Source of the DNA: Margaritifera margaritifera
Taxonomy: Eukaryota > Mollusca > Bivalvia > Unionida > Margaritiferidae
Assembly: GCA_029931535.1 (NCBI GenBank)
Contig: JAQPZY010001295.1
Span: 186,001 to 250,000, forward strand
DNA: 64,000 nucleotides
Reading direction: 5' to 3'
How positions within the stretch are numbered: position 1 is the stretch's first letter; each line of letters opens with the position of its first letter. The notes under the pieces are model-generated. The model ran no database searches and was not told the DNA's origin. It saw only the letters and a list, made by a program, of their open reading frames with translations. Shown piece by piece: positions 1 through 12,059 of the stretch. The position numbers and the translations under genes were made by a program.

Positions 1-540
1 CAAACCAAAAATGATTCACATGCTCACGTACCAAACTAATACAAAGCTTATAATTGTACGTACATATCTATTGTTCAAGACTCTAATTTCATCGACAGCT
101 ATGCTAGGAGAAGGTAGCAGCAATCCCCACCAACGTGCGAGCGCTAAGACTTTTATAGTTAAATTATCATTTCATCATAATCATTTTGTCGCCTCTAAAA
201 TACATTTGTTTATAAAATAATCAGCAGATGTTCCCATTCCCAAAGTAATCATCTAAATTGATATGAACGGTTGAAGAATTCATTGGAATATTAAAAACGA
301 ATTTTCCTCTGATTAGAATAAGAATTGTGATTGCAAAGAAAGTGGCATGCGGCTTGAAGAGAGAAGAAGTGGTGGGGAGTGGCCTTTCACAATTTTCATA
401 AAAAACTTAATGTGCTCAGCATACTCCGATTATGCGTTAATGAACTCTTTGGAAAATTATCAGAACTTCAGCGATAGCTAGGGCTTATTACGTTTAGAAT
501 AGAGGCTACTTTATATACTTTGTACACATTATTATGATTT
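1..540. other. 5' flank, no gene seen
   Basis: AT-rich sequence ahead of HSPA12-like copy 1. I see no recognisable gene. Any non-coding first exon of copy 1 would lie here or outside the window. Confidence 0.5.
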
Positions 541-574
541 CTTCTTCTTCTTATTATTATTATTATTATTATTA
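540..574. repeat. (TTC)n/(TTA)n microsatellite in 5' flank of copy 1
   Basis: A short TTC run passes into about eight TTA units. A related TTA/GTA array sits at the equivalent place ahead of copy 2 (49230-49274). The shared flank therefore shows that the gene duplication reached upstream of the start codon. Confidence 0.85.
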
Positions 575-630
575 ACTATGATTCTATGTTGTGGTATATA
601 TTTATTTAGAATTGTATATCTTTTCAACAC

Positions 631-638
631 TTTTGCAG
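631..638 (+). promoter_or_regulatory. Candidate 3' splice site in the 5' leader of copy 1
   Basis: A pyrimidine-rich stretch ending TTTTGCAG lies 62 bp ahead of the ATG. The aligned place in copy 2 is TTTTGTAG (ends 49344), also a usable AG acceptor. This fits a 5'UTR intron whose upstream exon is outside the window. Inference only; transcript data would decide. Confidence 0.3.
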
Positions 639-700
639 GGTTTATCTTACACTTTGAACTGCTATGAGGGAAATATTTACATATTGAGTGATCAGTCAAT

Positions 701-1009
701 ATGGCATTGCAACGGGATCAAGTCAATAGTCTAGTTATCGCCCTTGATATTGGTAGCACCTATTCGGGTTACGCATGTCAATATCAAGACGACTTCAAGA
801 ACAACAAGAGGGACATCTGGATGAATAATTGGTGGGGCACAACAAACAACACTAACAAAACTACCACCTGCGTTCTAATAACATTCAAGGAGAGGGAACT
901 GGTTGCCATAGGAGACATTGCAGAGGTGAAGTTCTCAAAGCTATACGATGAAAATAAAGCACGCGATTACTTCTTCTTCAAGAACTTCAAAATGGTTTTA
1001 TACAACGAG
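701..1009 (+). CDS. HSPA12-like copy 1, exon 1
   Basis: This exon has 103 codons and includes the Hsp70 phosphate-1 loop DIGSTYSGYA and the family signature FFKNFKM near its end. The donor GTTAGT follows codon NE in phase 0, exactly as in copy 2. The exon is undamaged. Confidence 0.85.
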
Positions 1010-1155
1010 GTTAGTTACACATAAACGCTAAATTTACAGAAATTATGAATCATAACAATGGTGAATAAATGGGAATCTCTCCAACAGTAGCTAATACGAA
1101 TTACACAAAATGCATGACATATACGCAAACATAATGTAATAAATAATCAATAAAA

Positions 1156-1157
<2 letters not shown>

Positions 1158-1218
<61 letters not shown>
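1158..1218. repeat. (TA)n microsatellite
   Basis: About 30 TA dinucleotides lie near the start of intron 1 of copy 1. Copy 2 also has a TA run near the start of its intron 1 (49781-49818). Confidence 0.95.
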
Positions 1219-1221
<3 letters not shown>

Positions 1222-1774
1222 TGTTGTAATCAATTGGCGATACCTCAGAAAGTTACAGTTCATTGCCTTCCCTTGGTACTCCACCTGGAGGACCACTCAA
1301 CTTCGCTATAAACAAACATTGCCTTAGTTTGCGACTAAGTTGTGTACGTTTTGTTTGTTCAAACTGTGTTTGAGAATATCAGATTCATATGTGTTTGTAC
1401 ACGTGGGTCCTAATAGCGCTGTCGACCTATACCAGCTATTATGCGTATTTTTTTGTAAGTTCTTTATGTAGTAGATGCAGTGTTAAGGGCTATTGGTAAT
1501 GCGAACAGGTGTTATATCGTGGGTGGGTTTGGTATAGCCAAATATCATGCACAGAACGTAATAAGTGAAATATGTTACATTATTTACTTAAAAAGCTGTC
1601 AATGGTTTGCGCAGGTACAACCTGTTTTGCAGAAAAGGTATATAAAGAGCTAGAATAGATAATTTGATAACGCATTTTACGCGCCATAGATAACGACATA
1701 CATATAGAATTGAGCGATTGCACTTATCGTGTTGCATAAAGACTAAACAAGATGATACGAGTGTTCATTTTCAT

Positions 1775-3621
1775 TCATTCATTTCTCCCGTAACCTTGCT
1801 GGTCGTGGGGGCGCCACTGATGACTTTGCGACAATCCCTCTCCATTTCGCCCTGTTTTCCACTGCTTTTGGGACTTTGCAAAGTCCATGCCTGTCCACTC
1901 TTTGATATTGTCTTCCCATCTTTTCTTCTGTCTGCCTCGTTTTCTCTTTCCTCTCACTGTGCCCTGTAGGATTGTCTTTGACATGCCAGTTGAGCGTGAG
2001 ACGTGACCATACCATCTTGGTTTGCGTTTCTTTACAGTGGTGAGCAGATCTTCATAAGGTCCTATTGCACCTTGGATTTTAGTGCGCACCTCCGCATTGG
2101 AGACGTGGTCTAAGTATGAGATTTTTAGGATCCTTCGATAACATCTCATCTCAAAGCATGGATTCTTCTCTCTAATTCTGCTGTTAGGGTCCATGTCTCA
2201 CATGCATATAGGAATATGGACATGACGAGGGAGCGCATACGTTTGATCTTGGACCAAAGCGTGATGTTACTGTCTTTCCAGATATGCTTCAGCCTAGCCA
2301 GAGCGGCTGTTGTCTGCGCAATCCTGGAAAGAACCTCAGGTTTTGAACCTTCATCAGAGGCGATAGCACCTAGGTACTTGAAGCTTGTTACTGTGCCCAG
2401 CTTGTGTCCATTCACCCTTTTTTCCTTTTGGATGCCACTCGGGTCGTTTGTCATTAGGTTTGTATTTTCAGCGTTGATCTCCATCCCATATCTTAGTGAT
2501 GCTTGATTGAGACGGTTCACTAAGGTTTCCATTTCTTCTTCATCTCCTGCTAAGCCATCGATATCATCAGCGAAGCGCAGGTTGGTGATTGTTCTGCATC
2601 CAACACTGACACTGCCCTCATGGTCTTCGAAGGCGTCGGACATGATCCTTTCCAGGTAGATGTTGAAGAGAGTGGGTGAGAGAAGGCACCCCTGTCTGAC
2701 TCCGACTGTGGTTCTGAACCAGTCTCCTATGTTGCCATTGACGAGAACTGTACTAGTCGCCTTGTTATACAGGGTTTCTATAGTGCGGATTAGTTTTGCG
2801 TTTATGTTGTATATCCGCATGGTGGCCCACAAGGCTGCATGCCATACCTTGTCCAAAGTCTTCTTGAAGTCAATGAAGACATGATAAAGGTTCTGTTGAT
2901 GCTGGAGATATTTTTCACAGAGGATTCTAAGATTGAAGATCTGTTCTGTAGTGCTACGTCCTGCTCTGAAACCTGCCTGTTCTTCTGCAATGATGTGCTC
3001 TGCTTGGGGGTTCAGTCTATTGTGGATGATCTTGAACATAACCTTGCTTGGGTGACTGATGAAACTGATTGTTCGGAAGTTCTGGCACAGTTTTAGATTC
3101 CCTTTTTTAGGAAGAGTCACGATTAGAGACTGTGTCCATGGGGTGGGCCATTCTCCTGTTTGCCAGATTTGGTTGCAGATTGTTGTGAGGACATCTATCA
3201 TGGAAGTTCCTCCTGCTTTAACAAGTTCTGCTGGTACATTGTCTACCCCAGCTGGCTTCCCCTTCTTTAGTACCTTTACTGCAGCATCTACTTCGTCCCT
3301 GAGGATCGGGTGCTCAACCTCTGTTGTGGTCAGTGGTACGTTTAGTACAGCTTGGTCTCCAGAAGTCTCCTGGTTGTAAAGCTCCGAACAGTATTCCGTC
3401 CATCTGTTAAGAATGTCTTGGTTTTCTGTCAGACTCTTACCAACCTTGTCCTGAATCGTATTAGATCTCCCCTGTTTGTCTGTTGTCATGTCTTTCACCA
3501 AATGGTATGCCCTTTTACTGTCATTCTGGTTCAGGCTTTTCTCGACTTCCTTGCATTGGTCCTCTAACCAGCTTTCTTTTGCTTTCTTTATGCTCTTCTT
3601 AATCTTGCTGCTAATCTCATT
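1775..3621 (-). pseudogene. LINE reverse transcriptase and C-terminal region (broken)
   Basis: The long open piece (2146-3501, 451 codons) carries the RT palm and fingers. It shows GKPAGVDNVP at the N-terminus, an AGFRAGRST motif, the block TVGVRQGCLLSPTLFN, and the catalytic box as RFADDIDGLAG with both aspartates intact. The C-terminal thumb and a basic tail (KRGRQKKRWEDN) continue in another frame (1775-2194) after a frameshift near 2150-2165. A second frame change near 1870 follows. The block running to 3621 is the linker between endonuclease and RT. Confidence 0.85.
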
Positions 3622-4858
3622 TTATTTTTGTGCTCCTTCATGGTCTCCTCGCTTACTCTTCAGTTTTCTATTCATATCGCAGAGGTCGAGGATATCTGCT
3701 GTAACCCAAGGCTTCTTTATTCTTCGATGCTTGCCAAGGATCTCTCCGGCTGTGTCTATTACTGCCTTGTTGAAGGTCATGATCAAGGAGTCTAGGTTTA
3801 TTTCTTCATGTCCCAGAATTGTGAGTGGTGCAAATTTGCCGCCTATCGATGCTTCAAATGCTTGTGCCACGCTTGGATTTTTAAGTTTTTCAAGGTCGAA
3901 CCTGATCCTAACTTGTCTTGGCTTATTGGTCTTCCTCAGACGAAGTTTGATAGTCATCATCAGCAAGTCATGGTCGCTTCCTATGTCGGCTCCTGGGAAG
4001 CTACGTGTTCTGCCAATGTTTACGCTAGACCAGAAGCGCTTTCTCACCAAGATGTAATCAATCTGGTTGTGATGTTTTCCGTCTGGGCTGTGCCAAGTCC
4101 ATCTTCTGGATAGTTTGTGGGGCCCAAGGGTGTTCGTTAGCACTTGGTTATTGTATGTGGCGAAGTCCAGGAGCTTGAGTCCTCTCTCATTGGTCTGCTT
4201 ATTACAGTATAAACCAGACTTCTCGCCAGTCCGCTTGTGCGTCTTCTCCTACCTTAGCATTCCAGTCTCCTTGAATAACCAGAGTATCCTTCTTGGGTGT
4301 CTGGTCGATGAGAGTTTGAAGCTGGTCGTAGAACTCATCCAGTTCATCGTCATCATGGTCAGATGTTGGGGCATAGACCTGTATGATAGTGATGTTAAAG
4401 GGAGATGCCCTCACGCGGATTGTAATCATCCTGTTAGACACTGGTCGACAACCCATGACTGCACTCACAATGTCCTTGTGTACCATAAACCCGACTCCAT
4501 GTTCATGCTTGTTCTCATGCATACTGCAGCAGATCATGTGGCCGTCATCTGTTGATCTCTCTCCAAAATTTTTCCAGCGCATCTCGCAGAGTCCAAGGAT
4601 GTGCCATTGGTATCTTCCCATCTCATGGATTAGCTCCTCGAGTTTCCCTGCTGGTCTTAATGTCCTGACATTCCATGTTCCAATGGTGATGTTATCTCTT
4701 GCCCGTACTTTGATGGTAGTTGCACCAGTAGCATACTTGTCACCTCCGTCCTGGTGTCCAGCGGATGGCGCGGTCATTGGTAACCCGGGCTGTGACCGAT
4801 CTGGTATGTGATCAAGTGTTACATTGTTTATATACGCGAGGCCTGATGTACACCGCAC
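3622..4858 (-). pseudogene. LINE AP endonuclease domain (broken)
   Basis: An exonuclease-endonuclease-phosphatase fold domain nicks target DNA for target-primed reverse transcription. Visible motifs are IGTWNVRTL near the N-terminus, IQGDWNAKVG (the GDxN active-site loop), HNQIDYILV and GSDHDLL (catalytic His). The first piece (4202-4858) and the second (3622-4143) are in different frames, so a frameshift lies near 4145-4200. A TAA at about 3622 then interrupts the linker toward the RT. The endonuclease resembles the CFDP2/BovB type. Confidence 0.8.
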
Positions 4859-4870
4859 GTGACAAACATC

Positions 4871-7020
4871 ACGATGCAGTGTAATGGAAGTTGCTACATT
4901 GGTCTTCTTCGAGTCAATATAGTCCCATGACTGAAAGTTATATTACACGCATATCTGTAACCCGAAGGATATGTACTGTTAAATAATAACGAAATTCTGA
5001 AGCATTTGTTGACATTTATTCTATCAACTGAGTTATTCCATTTTTACAATTCACTTGCTTGTCATCTTTCGATTCACCGCATACTGTTCTGTAAATATTA
5101 ATCCGCCTAACTTGATATCTTCTCGTATTATCAATCGTTCCTTCTTTATAGTCGTCTAAAGATAATGAAAACTACGTTAAATTTGCTATATATCGTAAAT
5201 ATGCATTATATTTCTTCGTAATACTTTTTCAAAAGGTCGTACCGTCAGATCTGAGGATGTTACAATTGTCACTAATCTTTAATTCTAAACGAAGTGTAGC
5301 GTAATATGGTCATAGACGGTTAGTTTGACATGTATACATGTTTATGTCCTCATGTTCTTCTACAGCTGAATTTGCGGTGTGTCAATTAGGCCATGCATAG
5401 GTTAAGAGTTTTAACTTATTTTTCGAATTACTTATATACATATTGGTAGTGTTGTATTAACATTTTCTATATTTGTTTTAAATATTGATTGGTTTTGTTT
5501 TGTGTGTGACAATTGAAGACTTTGGGTCAGTCAGGCTGTATCGTGCTACAGTGTAGTCATTTGCAAAGACATGGGAGGGGGATAATGTTTCCACCATATC
5601 ACTAGATAAAAATGAAAAAAATATTCGCTGAAGTGAAAGTTGCCAACATTTTTGTGCATCGCATTTCAGATCATTGTAATAGAAAGCTGCATGTGTTTCA
5701 TCACTATAGTAAAAATGCTACTTTTCAAATAAAACGGTCTGTAGATATTACATAATGATCAACTCAGAATGTCTGAAAGACATCTCAGCTCACTCTACTT
5801 TAAGTAAGGGAGCCCAGAAGATAGTAGAGAGTATAGTGGCATTCCTATAACCTTGCATACCGAAAGTCATAAATGGGGACTAGCGAGCATTTTATGGTGT
5901 ATTTGCCATAGTTGCGGTTCAAAATGTAAATTGAATTCAGACACACATGCACATAGATAAACACGCGTACATTATGTACAACCAGAAATACGAATTAAGA
6001 ATATTAAAATAGTGTCAAGTGTTAGGGATCATCATAATGTTTGTCACTGACATTATTCTCATTTTTGTTATTTCCAACATACGTGTACAGTTGTGTCACT
6101 GTGTTTATCATAAAATTTTGTTTATGGCCGGCACAGGCCTCTATACATTTCATTACGATATACTTTCCATATTTTCAGGACTGACTAAAATGTCTTTTAG
6201 TTGCAAATAGTTTATGCAGAAAAACAGCGTACAAATTCCATATAGAGGTACACTGTTTCAAGGTCTATCGACAAAAAGGTGGGGGTTTTTTTTCGGTAAG
6301 TTATTTTTTCATAAACTCAATGCTAAGTAATACAGGATACTTTATTAAACGAAAAGGATATCACTATTAAACAAATTCATAACCATTTCTTGATATTCAG
6401 AGTTCCCCCCCCCCCCAACCACCCGTCCAGAATTGTGCATTACCAAATGCCCGTAATTAAGTAGAAGAAGACTGTTTATTTATCGGTAGTTGACTGACAG
6501 ACTGAACTTAAATTTACATCGCCCTATTTAATACTCGTCATATGAGTTGCCGACTGCAAACCCATCTGACGCATTACTGCGTGCACGGCACGCTATTTAA
6601 TTAAATGTCTGTTTGGTAGGCTGCACGGACTCGGCAAGGGAGGCGCCAAGCGAAACGAAAGTACTGGAACGCCACGAACGAACGTTATCAAATTCTACCC
6701 AGTTAGATAAGTCGGTCTATCCCTAACAACCAATTATGTGTTATTCACATGTTTAATTATGACAATCTTATAAGTTCCAAATTTCTTTATTTATGAAATG
6801 TATCCATTCAGATATTAATTTTGCCTACGTAGTGTACATAATTTTTCCAAAAATAAATTGTACCAATCCGTGAGTACAAGTTACTCGTTTGCATTTAGTA
6901 TCCCGCACATGTCTTCTCACTTCACAGTTATATTTTTAGACGGTGGTTCTAAATCAATCAAATTTGTGCTTGAATAGAGTATAATCGAAAAGGGTTTTCC
7001 AAAATTCCAAAAGGAAAACC
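4871..7020. other. Intron 1 DNA of copy 1, nothing recognised
   Basis: AT-rich sequence with only short random ORFs and a C12 run at 6405-6416. I see no motif supporting a gene or a complete repeat. Confidence 0.5.
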
Positions 7021-7022
7021 CC

Positions 7023-7620
7023 ATAAAGTCAGGCAATTTTGATCAGCGGGTTCCTGGCGACATCTCCTGGAGGTGGGTGCGGTGCGAACGAAAGGCTCAT
7101 CCCTCATCAGTAGTCAGCACCGCACTATGGATCTCGGTAATCGTCTCCAGTTTCCGCTGATCTTTTTCCAGCTAACATTGTTATCTCTGTCTGGCCCCAG
7201 GTCTCCTGTTGGTAACTTGCTCATTGGCTGCTCCGGTTTATTTGTTTGTTCAGGTAGCTTCGATGGGCAGGGGGGTCGACTGACTGGCTGAAAGCACGGC
7301 AGACTAGCCCCCTAGACTGGCAGTCTCCCCCCTCCCCCTTCATCTACAGTGACTCTATCCTACAACCACCTGGTTCCTTCCGCGGTTATACTGGACGTCC
7401 CCTTCCCTGCTACTGTTGGATTGCTGGCCTCTCCATTTCTACATGGTGTGTCTCTCCACACGCGAGATGGGTTGGTCTGCACCAGCTTTACACCAAGGTT
7501 CCACCTCGCTGAAGCGGTGTCGTCTCTGTCTTCCCTGACCTTCTCTCCTCCAAGACTGGCACCTGACTGTATATCGGTAGCTCATATGCATTCTACTTCA
7601 AAACAAGAAGAAGAAGTCTT
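7023..7620 (+). repeat. GC-rich island ending in (GAA)n, probable non-autonomous retroelement or LINE fragment
   Basis: About 600 bp stand out by base composition (many CTCC, CCCC and CTGG blocks) from the AT-rich intron around them, and end in AAGAAGAAGAAG. The sharp composition change and short simple-repeat tail look like a retroposed copy. No protein domain is recognisable in either strand. The assignment is inference. Confidence 0.4.
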
Positions 7621-8110
7621 GTTTCGCATTATTCAATTCTCTATATATTTGATGACACACTGTTTAGTAACGCTAGTAAGTCCAAGTTCATATCAACAGG
7701 GACTCCAGTTGTGAAGAATGCCCATGATGTTTGCATAATAAATAGTCTGTGCACTCTATAGTAGCTTAACAGTATACTCTCTAGTAGCATAACCAGTCTA
7801 GGAGCAGTATACACGTGCAGCTCGCTTCCAATAATTCCACCACGGCTTCTCATTCTTGCATAATTGTATGTTGTCTTTGTAAATTGCATAATCGAAAGCA
7901 TAATCTGCTATAGCTAATGATACATTCGCGTCGAAAATCCATTATTCTGTTCTGTTACCTACGTGCATTTCAGGTTGTGGAAAGGAGGCTAAGACACAAG
8001 TATGGGAGCTAGCTCGTACAAAATGTTGGAGTAAAACAGAAGATTTGCTTTTGGGGTGGGAGAGGAAGCTACTATCACCATACTGTTACAGTATCTTGTT
8101 ATTCGCTGCT
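7621..8110. other. Intron 1 DNA of copy 1, nothing recognised
   Basis: AT-rich sequence between the GC-rich island and the TA array. No coding or repeat signal seen. Confidence 0.4.
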
Positions 8111-8117
8111 TATATAT

Positions 8118-8183
<66 letters not shown>
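8110..8183. repeat. (TA)n microsatellite
   Basis: An almost pure TA array with one interruption, ending about 50 bp before exon 2 of copy 1. Its closeness to the acceptor may affect splicing or assembly. Confidence 0.95.
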
Positions 8184-8186
<3 letters not shown>

Positions 8187-8233
8187 TGTATATTGTTTTC
8201 ACAATATAATGATCATGTATTTGATCCTTACAG

Positions 8234-8467
8234 GCCTTTCAAGAATATGGGGGTAAAATAGATAGTGCAGAGGATTATTTTGGAAGACATGAACCTATTA
8301 CATTCGTCATGTCAAAATTTATCGAGGGACTCAAGAAAGACTGCCTCCATAAATTCATGGAGAGTAGAAATCTGACGATACCAGAAGCAGAAATTAGGTG
8401 GGTGCTAACTATTCCTGCGATCTGGAATGATGATGCAAAGGATGCCATGCGAAAATCAGCGGTCAAG
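8234..8467 (+). CDS. HSPA12-like copy 1, exon 2
   Basis: This exon has 78 codons between the acceptor TTACAG and donor GTAATG, both phase 0. It contains the connect-1 region with PAIWNDDAKDAMRKSAVK, conserved in HSPA12 ATPase domains. Intact, same length as exon 2 of copy 2. Confidence 0.85.
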
Positions 8468-9266
8468 GTAATGTCATTATTTCTATATAAGCTTCTAAAT
8501 TTGTTAAAGAATCCAAATAATAAATAAGATACCTAACGTCTGTGTGAGAAGTTCCGCAACAATAATTTGCATTGCTCAGAAAAAAAGTAAACAGTAACAT
8601 AGTAATTACAGACATTGTTAATGATGGGAAATTAAATGTTCTCAACAACAACTGATACATCTGAGGACAGAATACAATGTCAATACATGGGCTGAGATTT
8701 AGTTCGTATCACAAGATATGTACAGTAATAGAAATTTGAGATTAAAATGTCGCATGGATTCTGGCAGGCGATTATTTGTGCGCGATAGATAATATAGCAT
8801 CAATCATTCATGAGTCGTAATGTCGCCACATATTTCATGTAAATGTTCGAAAATTAAATTATTAATAAGAGCAAGAAAGCAAAACGATTTCACATAAATA
8901 TTTCCAGGACTTTAAAGGGTGATTTTTTTTTATCTTTGATGAAATGCTTTAAAATAATGAACAAAGTACAAAAAAGAGGACCTCATGAAAAATATTAGTA
9001 CATCGATGCTAATTTCACACGAAGTGCTGCTTTTGAAACAAGGCCCCTAATTTTCCTATTGCTACCCACAGGTATGTTCATAATATCTATATAGCAAGAG
9101 CACAAGCAAGTAAATCAATGTAATTTGTTTGATCAGCTGCTGACACATTTGATATTTTAAATTTACAAACTTTATTTGTACACCTTTCACGGACTTTGAC
9201 GAAATTACTTGTGAAAAAAATCTTCAGACATTAAAGCACCTTCTTGTCCGATACTTTGACCTGCAG
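8468..9266. other. Intron 2 of copy 1
   Basis: 799 bp of AT-rich intron. Nothing else recognised. Confidence 0.7.
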
Positions 9267-9411
9267 GCCGGAATACCAGATAAACAGCTGATCTTGGCCC
9301 TAGAGCCTGAGCCTGCTGCAGTACACAGTCTGTATCTCTCTCCCCAAGAAAAGGCCGGTATGGATGGACTGGGTGATGTCGGAGATAAATTCATGGTGGT
9401 GGATTTGGGAG
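9267..9411 (+). CDS. HSPA12-like copy 1, exon 3
   Basis: 145 bp from acceptor CTGCAG to donor GTTGGT, ending in phase 1. It encodes the LALEPE(P)A segment and the first half of the phosphate-2 loop (VVDLGG), completed by exon 4. Confidence 0.85.
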
Positions 9412-9699
9412 GTTGGTCTTTCTTTATAACGCTAACGTAGGTAGCAGTGTGATACGTGTAACCGTAAGTTGTTTCCTGGTAAGTATAAGAATAATTTATA
9501 AAGCGATAATTTGAGCTATTATATGGTTAATTTCTGGTTAATTGTACACGGAACACTGAAAATACACTATATAGAGTACATTGAGACTAAACAACCATGG
9601 ATATTACATTTTTACAGGTAGTTAGGGTTAAATTCTTTTTAAGCGAACTTCTGTTTCACGTGGATAAAGTTTATCGCTGTTTTTGCCTAAATAAATAAC

Positions 9700-9960
9700 T
9701 TCCTTTGGTGAGACCTCAGTTGCTGGTTAACATACAATATCGACCACCCCACCCCCGCCCTTGCTACCTACCAAAATTACATATGGTTCAACTGGATCAG
9801 TCCATGCTAAATGTCCAGCTCAAGGGCACAGAAACGCTGACCACGACAGAACTCGTACTCATGACCTCCATATCGTTTGTGCGCGCTGCCAACGACTCTC
9901 GACCCTGCCTCACAGTGGTACTTTGGGTAAATGCCGATGCAGTTTTTACAGGGTATGGGA
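9700..9960 (-). repeat. Possible SINE-like fragment with a tRNA-type promoter
   Basis: On the minus strand, a segment near 9835-9905 resembles a tRNA-derived head, with an A-box-like GTTGGCAGCGCGC followed by a B-box-like GAGTACGAGTTC. Reading frames through it give the RTHDL-type peptides often mistranslated from dispersed repeats in marine invertebrates. It lies in intron 3 of copy 1. No intact tRNA cloverleaf can be folded by eye. Confidence 0.3.
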
Positions 9961-10074
9961 TAATGCTCTTTGTGGTATATTTTGTTAATAAAAGCTTTCG
10001 TTTCGCAGTAGGTAGCAGTACCATATAGAATGTAATGTCAGAATCGATGTTGCACGTGCTTCTTTTTATTAAAG

Positions 10075-11138
10075 GTGGGACAGTAGATATAACTGCTGCA
10101 GAAGTAACAGATGATGGTTATCTGTTGCAGATCTACAGAGCGAACTTCGGACCTTGGGGCGGACAGAGAATAAATGACTCCTTTTCACAACTGGTTCGAG
10201 ATGTCTTTCAGAGTAAAGATGGGAATTCAATTTTTGACACATGCAAACAAGGTGATCTGTTGAAAATGGAGCAAGAGTTCGAACAACAAAAAGTGAATAT
10301 ACAAGAAGAAACATCGATCGGTGAAGAATGGGTCAAACTTGCTCTGCCAGCCAATATCTGGGATGAAGTGAAATACAATATCAGAGTCAATCCGACTAAG
10401 TATTCACAGTACTTCAAAATCCTGCAGAGTGGCTTAGTATTACAACCAGAAGTTATTGCGAGAGAGCTTTTCGGAGAGACCATAAACTTGATAGTAGGAC
10501 ATCTCCAGTCGATATTTCGCTAGACATCTATCCAGGGTATTAAGAAAATCGTCTTGGTGGGAGGTTTTGCGGAGGCACCCATCGTACGTGAAAAGATTCG
10601 GAAAGCTCTGCCACGAAGTCGCATATATATACCAAGTAATCCATTCTATGCTGTTTTGAAAGGAGCCGTGCTGTATGGTCATAATCCTGACATCTTCAAG
10701 AACAGGATCTCTCACATATGGGATAGAAGTACGCAAATGTTTCGATTCTACATTACATGAAGGAAAAGAACAGTGAAGCACAGTGATGGAACAATTTGGT
10801 GTGATAATGTATTTGATGTTCACGTCAAAAGAGATCAAGTTCTGTCTTTAAATGAAGAACAGCCTTCTAAAATATACAATCCATGGAATGAAAATGATAC
10901 ATCTATCGAATTAAAAATCTATCAATCTGTGTCACAAAATCCAACATATGTCGATGAAAAAGGACGCAAGAAGCTGGGTATTCTGGTCGTTGAAATGCCA
11001 AAAAAGACAGGGGATGGAAAGAAGGAGGCTGAAGTCACCATGATTTATGGAGGGACGGAACTCCGTGTCAAAGGAGTCGATAAAGCCACAAGAAAAGAGT
11101 TCAAGACATCCATTGTTTACGAAAGATATGGATCCTGA
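10075..11138 (+). pseudogene. HSPA12-like copy 1, exon 4 (broken)
   Basis: The last exon starts after a CTTTTTATTAAAG acceptor and matches copy 2 through the ATPase domain (GGPWGGQR-type block, here GPWGGQRINDSF, and VLVGGFAEAPIV) to the C-terminal YGGTELRVKGVD. It carries TAG at 10521 and TGA at 10758, and is out of frame between about 10718 and 10772. No AATAAA lies close to the normal TGA at 11136, unlike copy 2. Confidence 0.85.
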
Positions 11139-12050
11139 TGTAAATGTAATTCAAACTCGATACTCGTGGAATCCAAAGGAAATACATATATTCGGTATTG
11201 GATTACGTATCAGATTTATTAGTTAATGAAAGATGATGGGTACTGCTTAATTAGAACAATTAGACAGAAATTCATTTTGCTATGCTCTAGCATCATACAA
11301 ATAATGCCAAGGAAATCTAGCTTTGATTCTCTTCATTAGTTTTATTTCCTGCTGCATTGATGTTTCGACATGCTACGTAAACGACCTGCTTGATACACAA
11401 TACCATACAGAAGTGTGTCATTGTAATTAGTGTTGTGATTGCTAGAAACCACATTTTCAAAGTTGAAATTAACAATGATCTTTCTGTGGAAGCAATAGGA
11501 ATCATTGTTTAATGACTGGATATAAGCACCGACGAAAATGTAATTTTTCTCAACCAAAAGAGAAAAAAAATGATACCCATGAAAACAAAAGATTTTACAC
11601 TACTTTAGGTTTTATGACGTAACTTTCTTTCAATTAGATTAACAGAATGACCACAAAAAAAATTTTTTTTTTTTTAACAAAAATGGGAAATTCCATCTTC
11701 ATTTTGAGTTGATCGCTCAAAGAACGTCTAGAATGCAAAACCGATTTGACCTTTTGACCTTGGCAGACTGAAATACTTGTAGAGGATACATGAGAAATAT
11801 CATGTGCAACTGAAGAGCGTGTGCTGCACTTAAAGTCATAAATGCACAAAATAGAATCTTCAGCACAACAGTAGCCCGAAATCCCTATGATATGACATAG
11901 ACCAGTCCTAAAGTGTAAATAAATACACAGAGTAATATTGGATCACAAAGCAAGAATAGTGATATAAGAGGATAAGTCGACAAACCTACCACATACAAAA
12001 TATATCGATAAACCATGGACAAGGTCTCTTATAACCAATAGGGGTACCAT
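11139..12050. other. 3' flank of copy 1, nothing recognised
   Basis: AT-rich DNA with short random ORFs only. No poly(A) signal close to the copy 1 stop codon and no gene. Confidence 0.5.
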
Positions 12051-12059
12051 TTTTATTTG

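Larger units (their letters stand above)
1770..4870 (-). mobile_element. Degenerate LINE with RTE-type endonuclease and RT, in intron 1 of copy 1
   Basis: This is a non-LTR retrotransposon on the minus strand, inserted against the host gene. From its 5' end (high coordinates) it encodes an AP-type endonuclease, a reverse transcriptase and a basic tail rich in KRGR/KKRW. The minus-strand 3' end reads into repeated TGAA units (about 1775-1790), a tail style common in RTE-like LINEs. At least three frame changes and one TAA interrupt the single ORF. The clade call (RTE/BovB-like) rests on the endonuclease motifs and the simple-repeat tail and is tentative. Confidence 0.8.
701..11138 (+). pseudogene. 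HSPA12-like (Hsp70 superfamily) copy 1, decaying pseudogene
   Basis: HSPA12 proteins are distant Hsp70 relatives with an actin-like ATPase fold and no classical substrate-binding domain. Four exons are inferred: 701-1009, 8234-8467, 9267-9411 and 10075-11138. All have GT/AG borders, and the phases (0, 0, 1) are the same as in the intact paralog at 49436-61418. The phosphate-1 motif (DIGSTYSGYA) and phosphate-2 motif (spliced DLGGGTVDIT) survive. Exon 2 matches copy 2 at 65 of 78 residues. The last exon is broken: TAG at 10521-10523, TGA at 10758-10760, and compensating indels between about 10718 and 10772 that scramble some 18 codons with a net loss of 6 bp. The reading frame then resumes to the normal C-terminus. 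The ATG at 701 has a good context (A at -3, G at +4). A truncated product ending at 10520 remains possible. Confidence 0.85.

Noticed and set aside
9797..10024. Possible tRNA gene on the minus strand
   Set aside because: Only A-box and B-box-like pieces are seen; no acceptor stem or full cloverleaf can be built, so a SINE-type fragment is the better reading.
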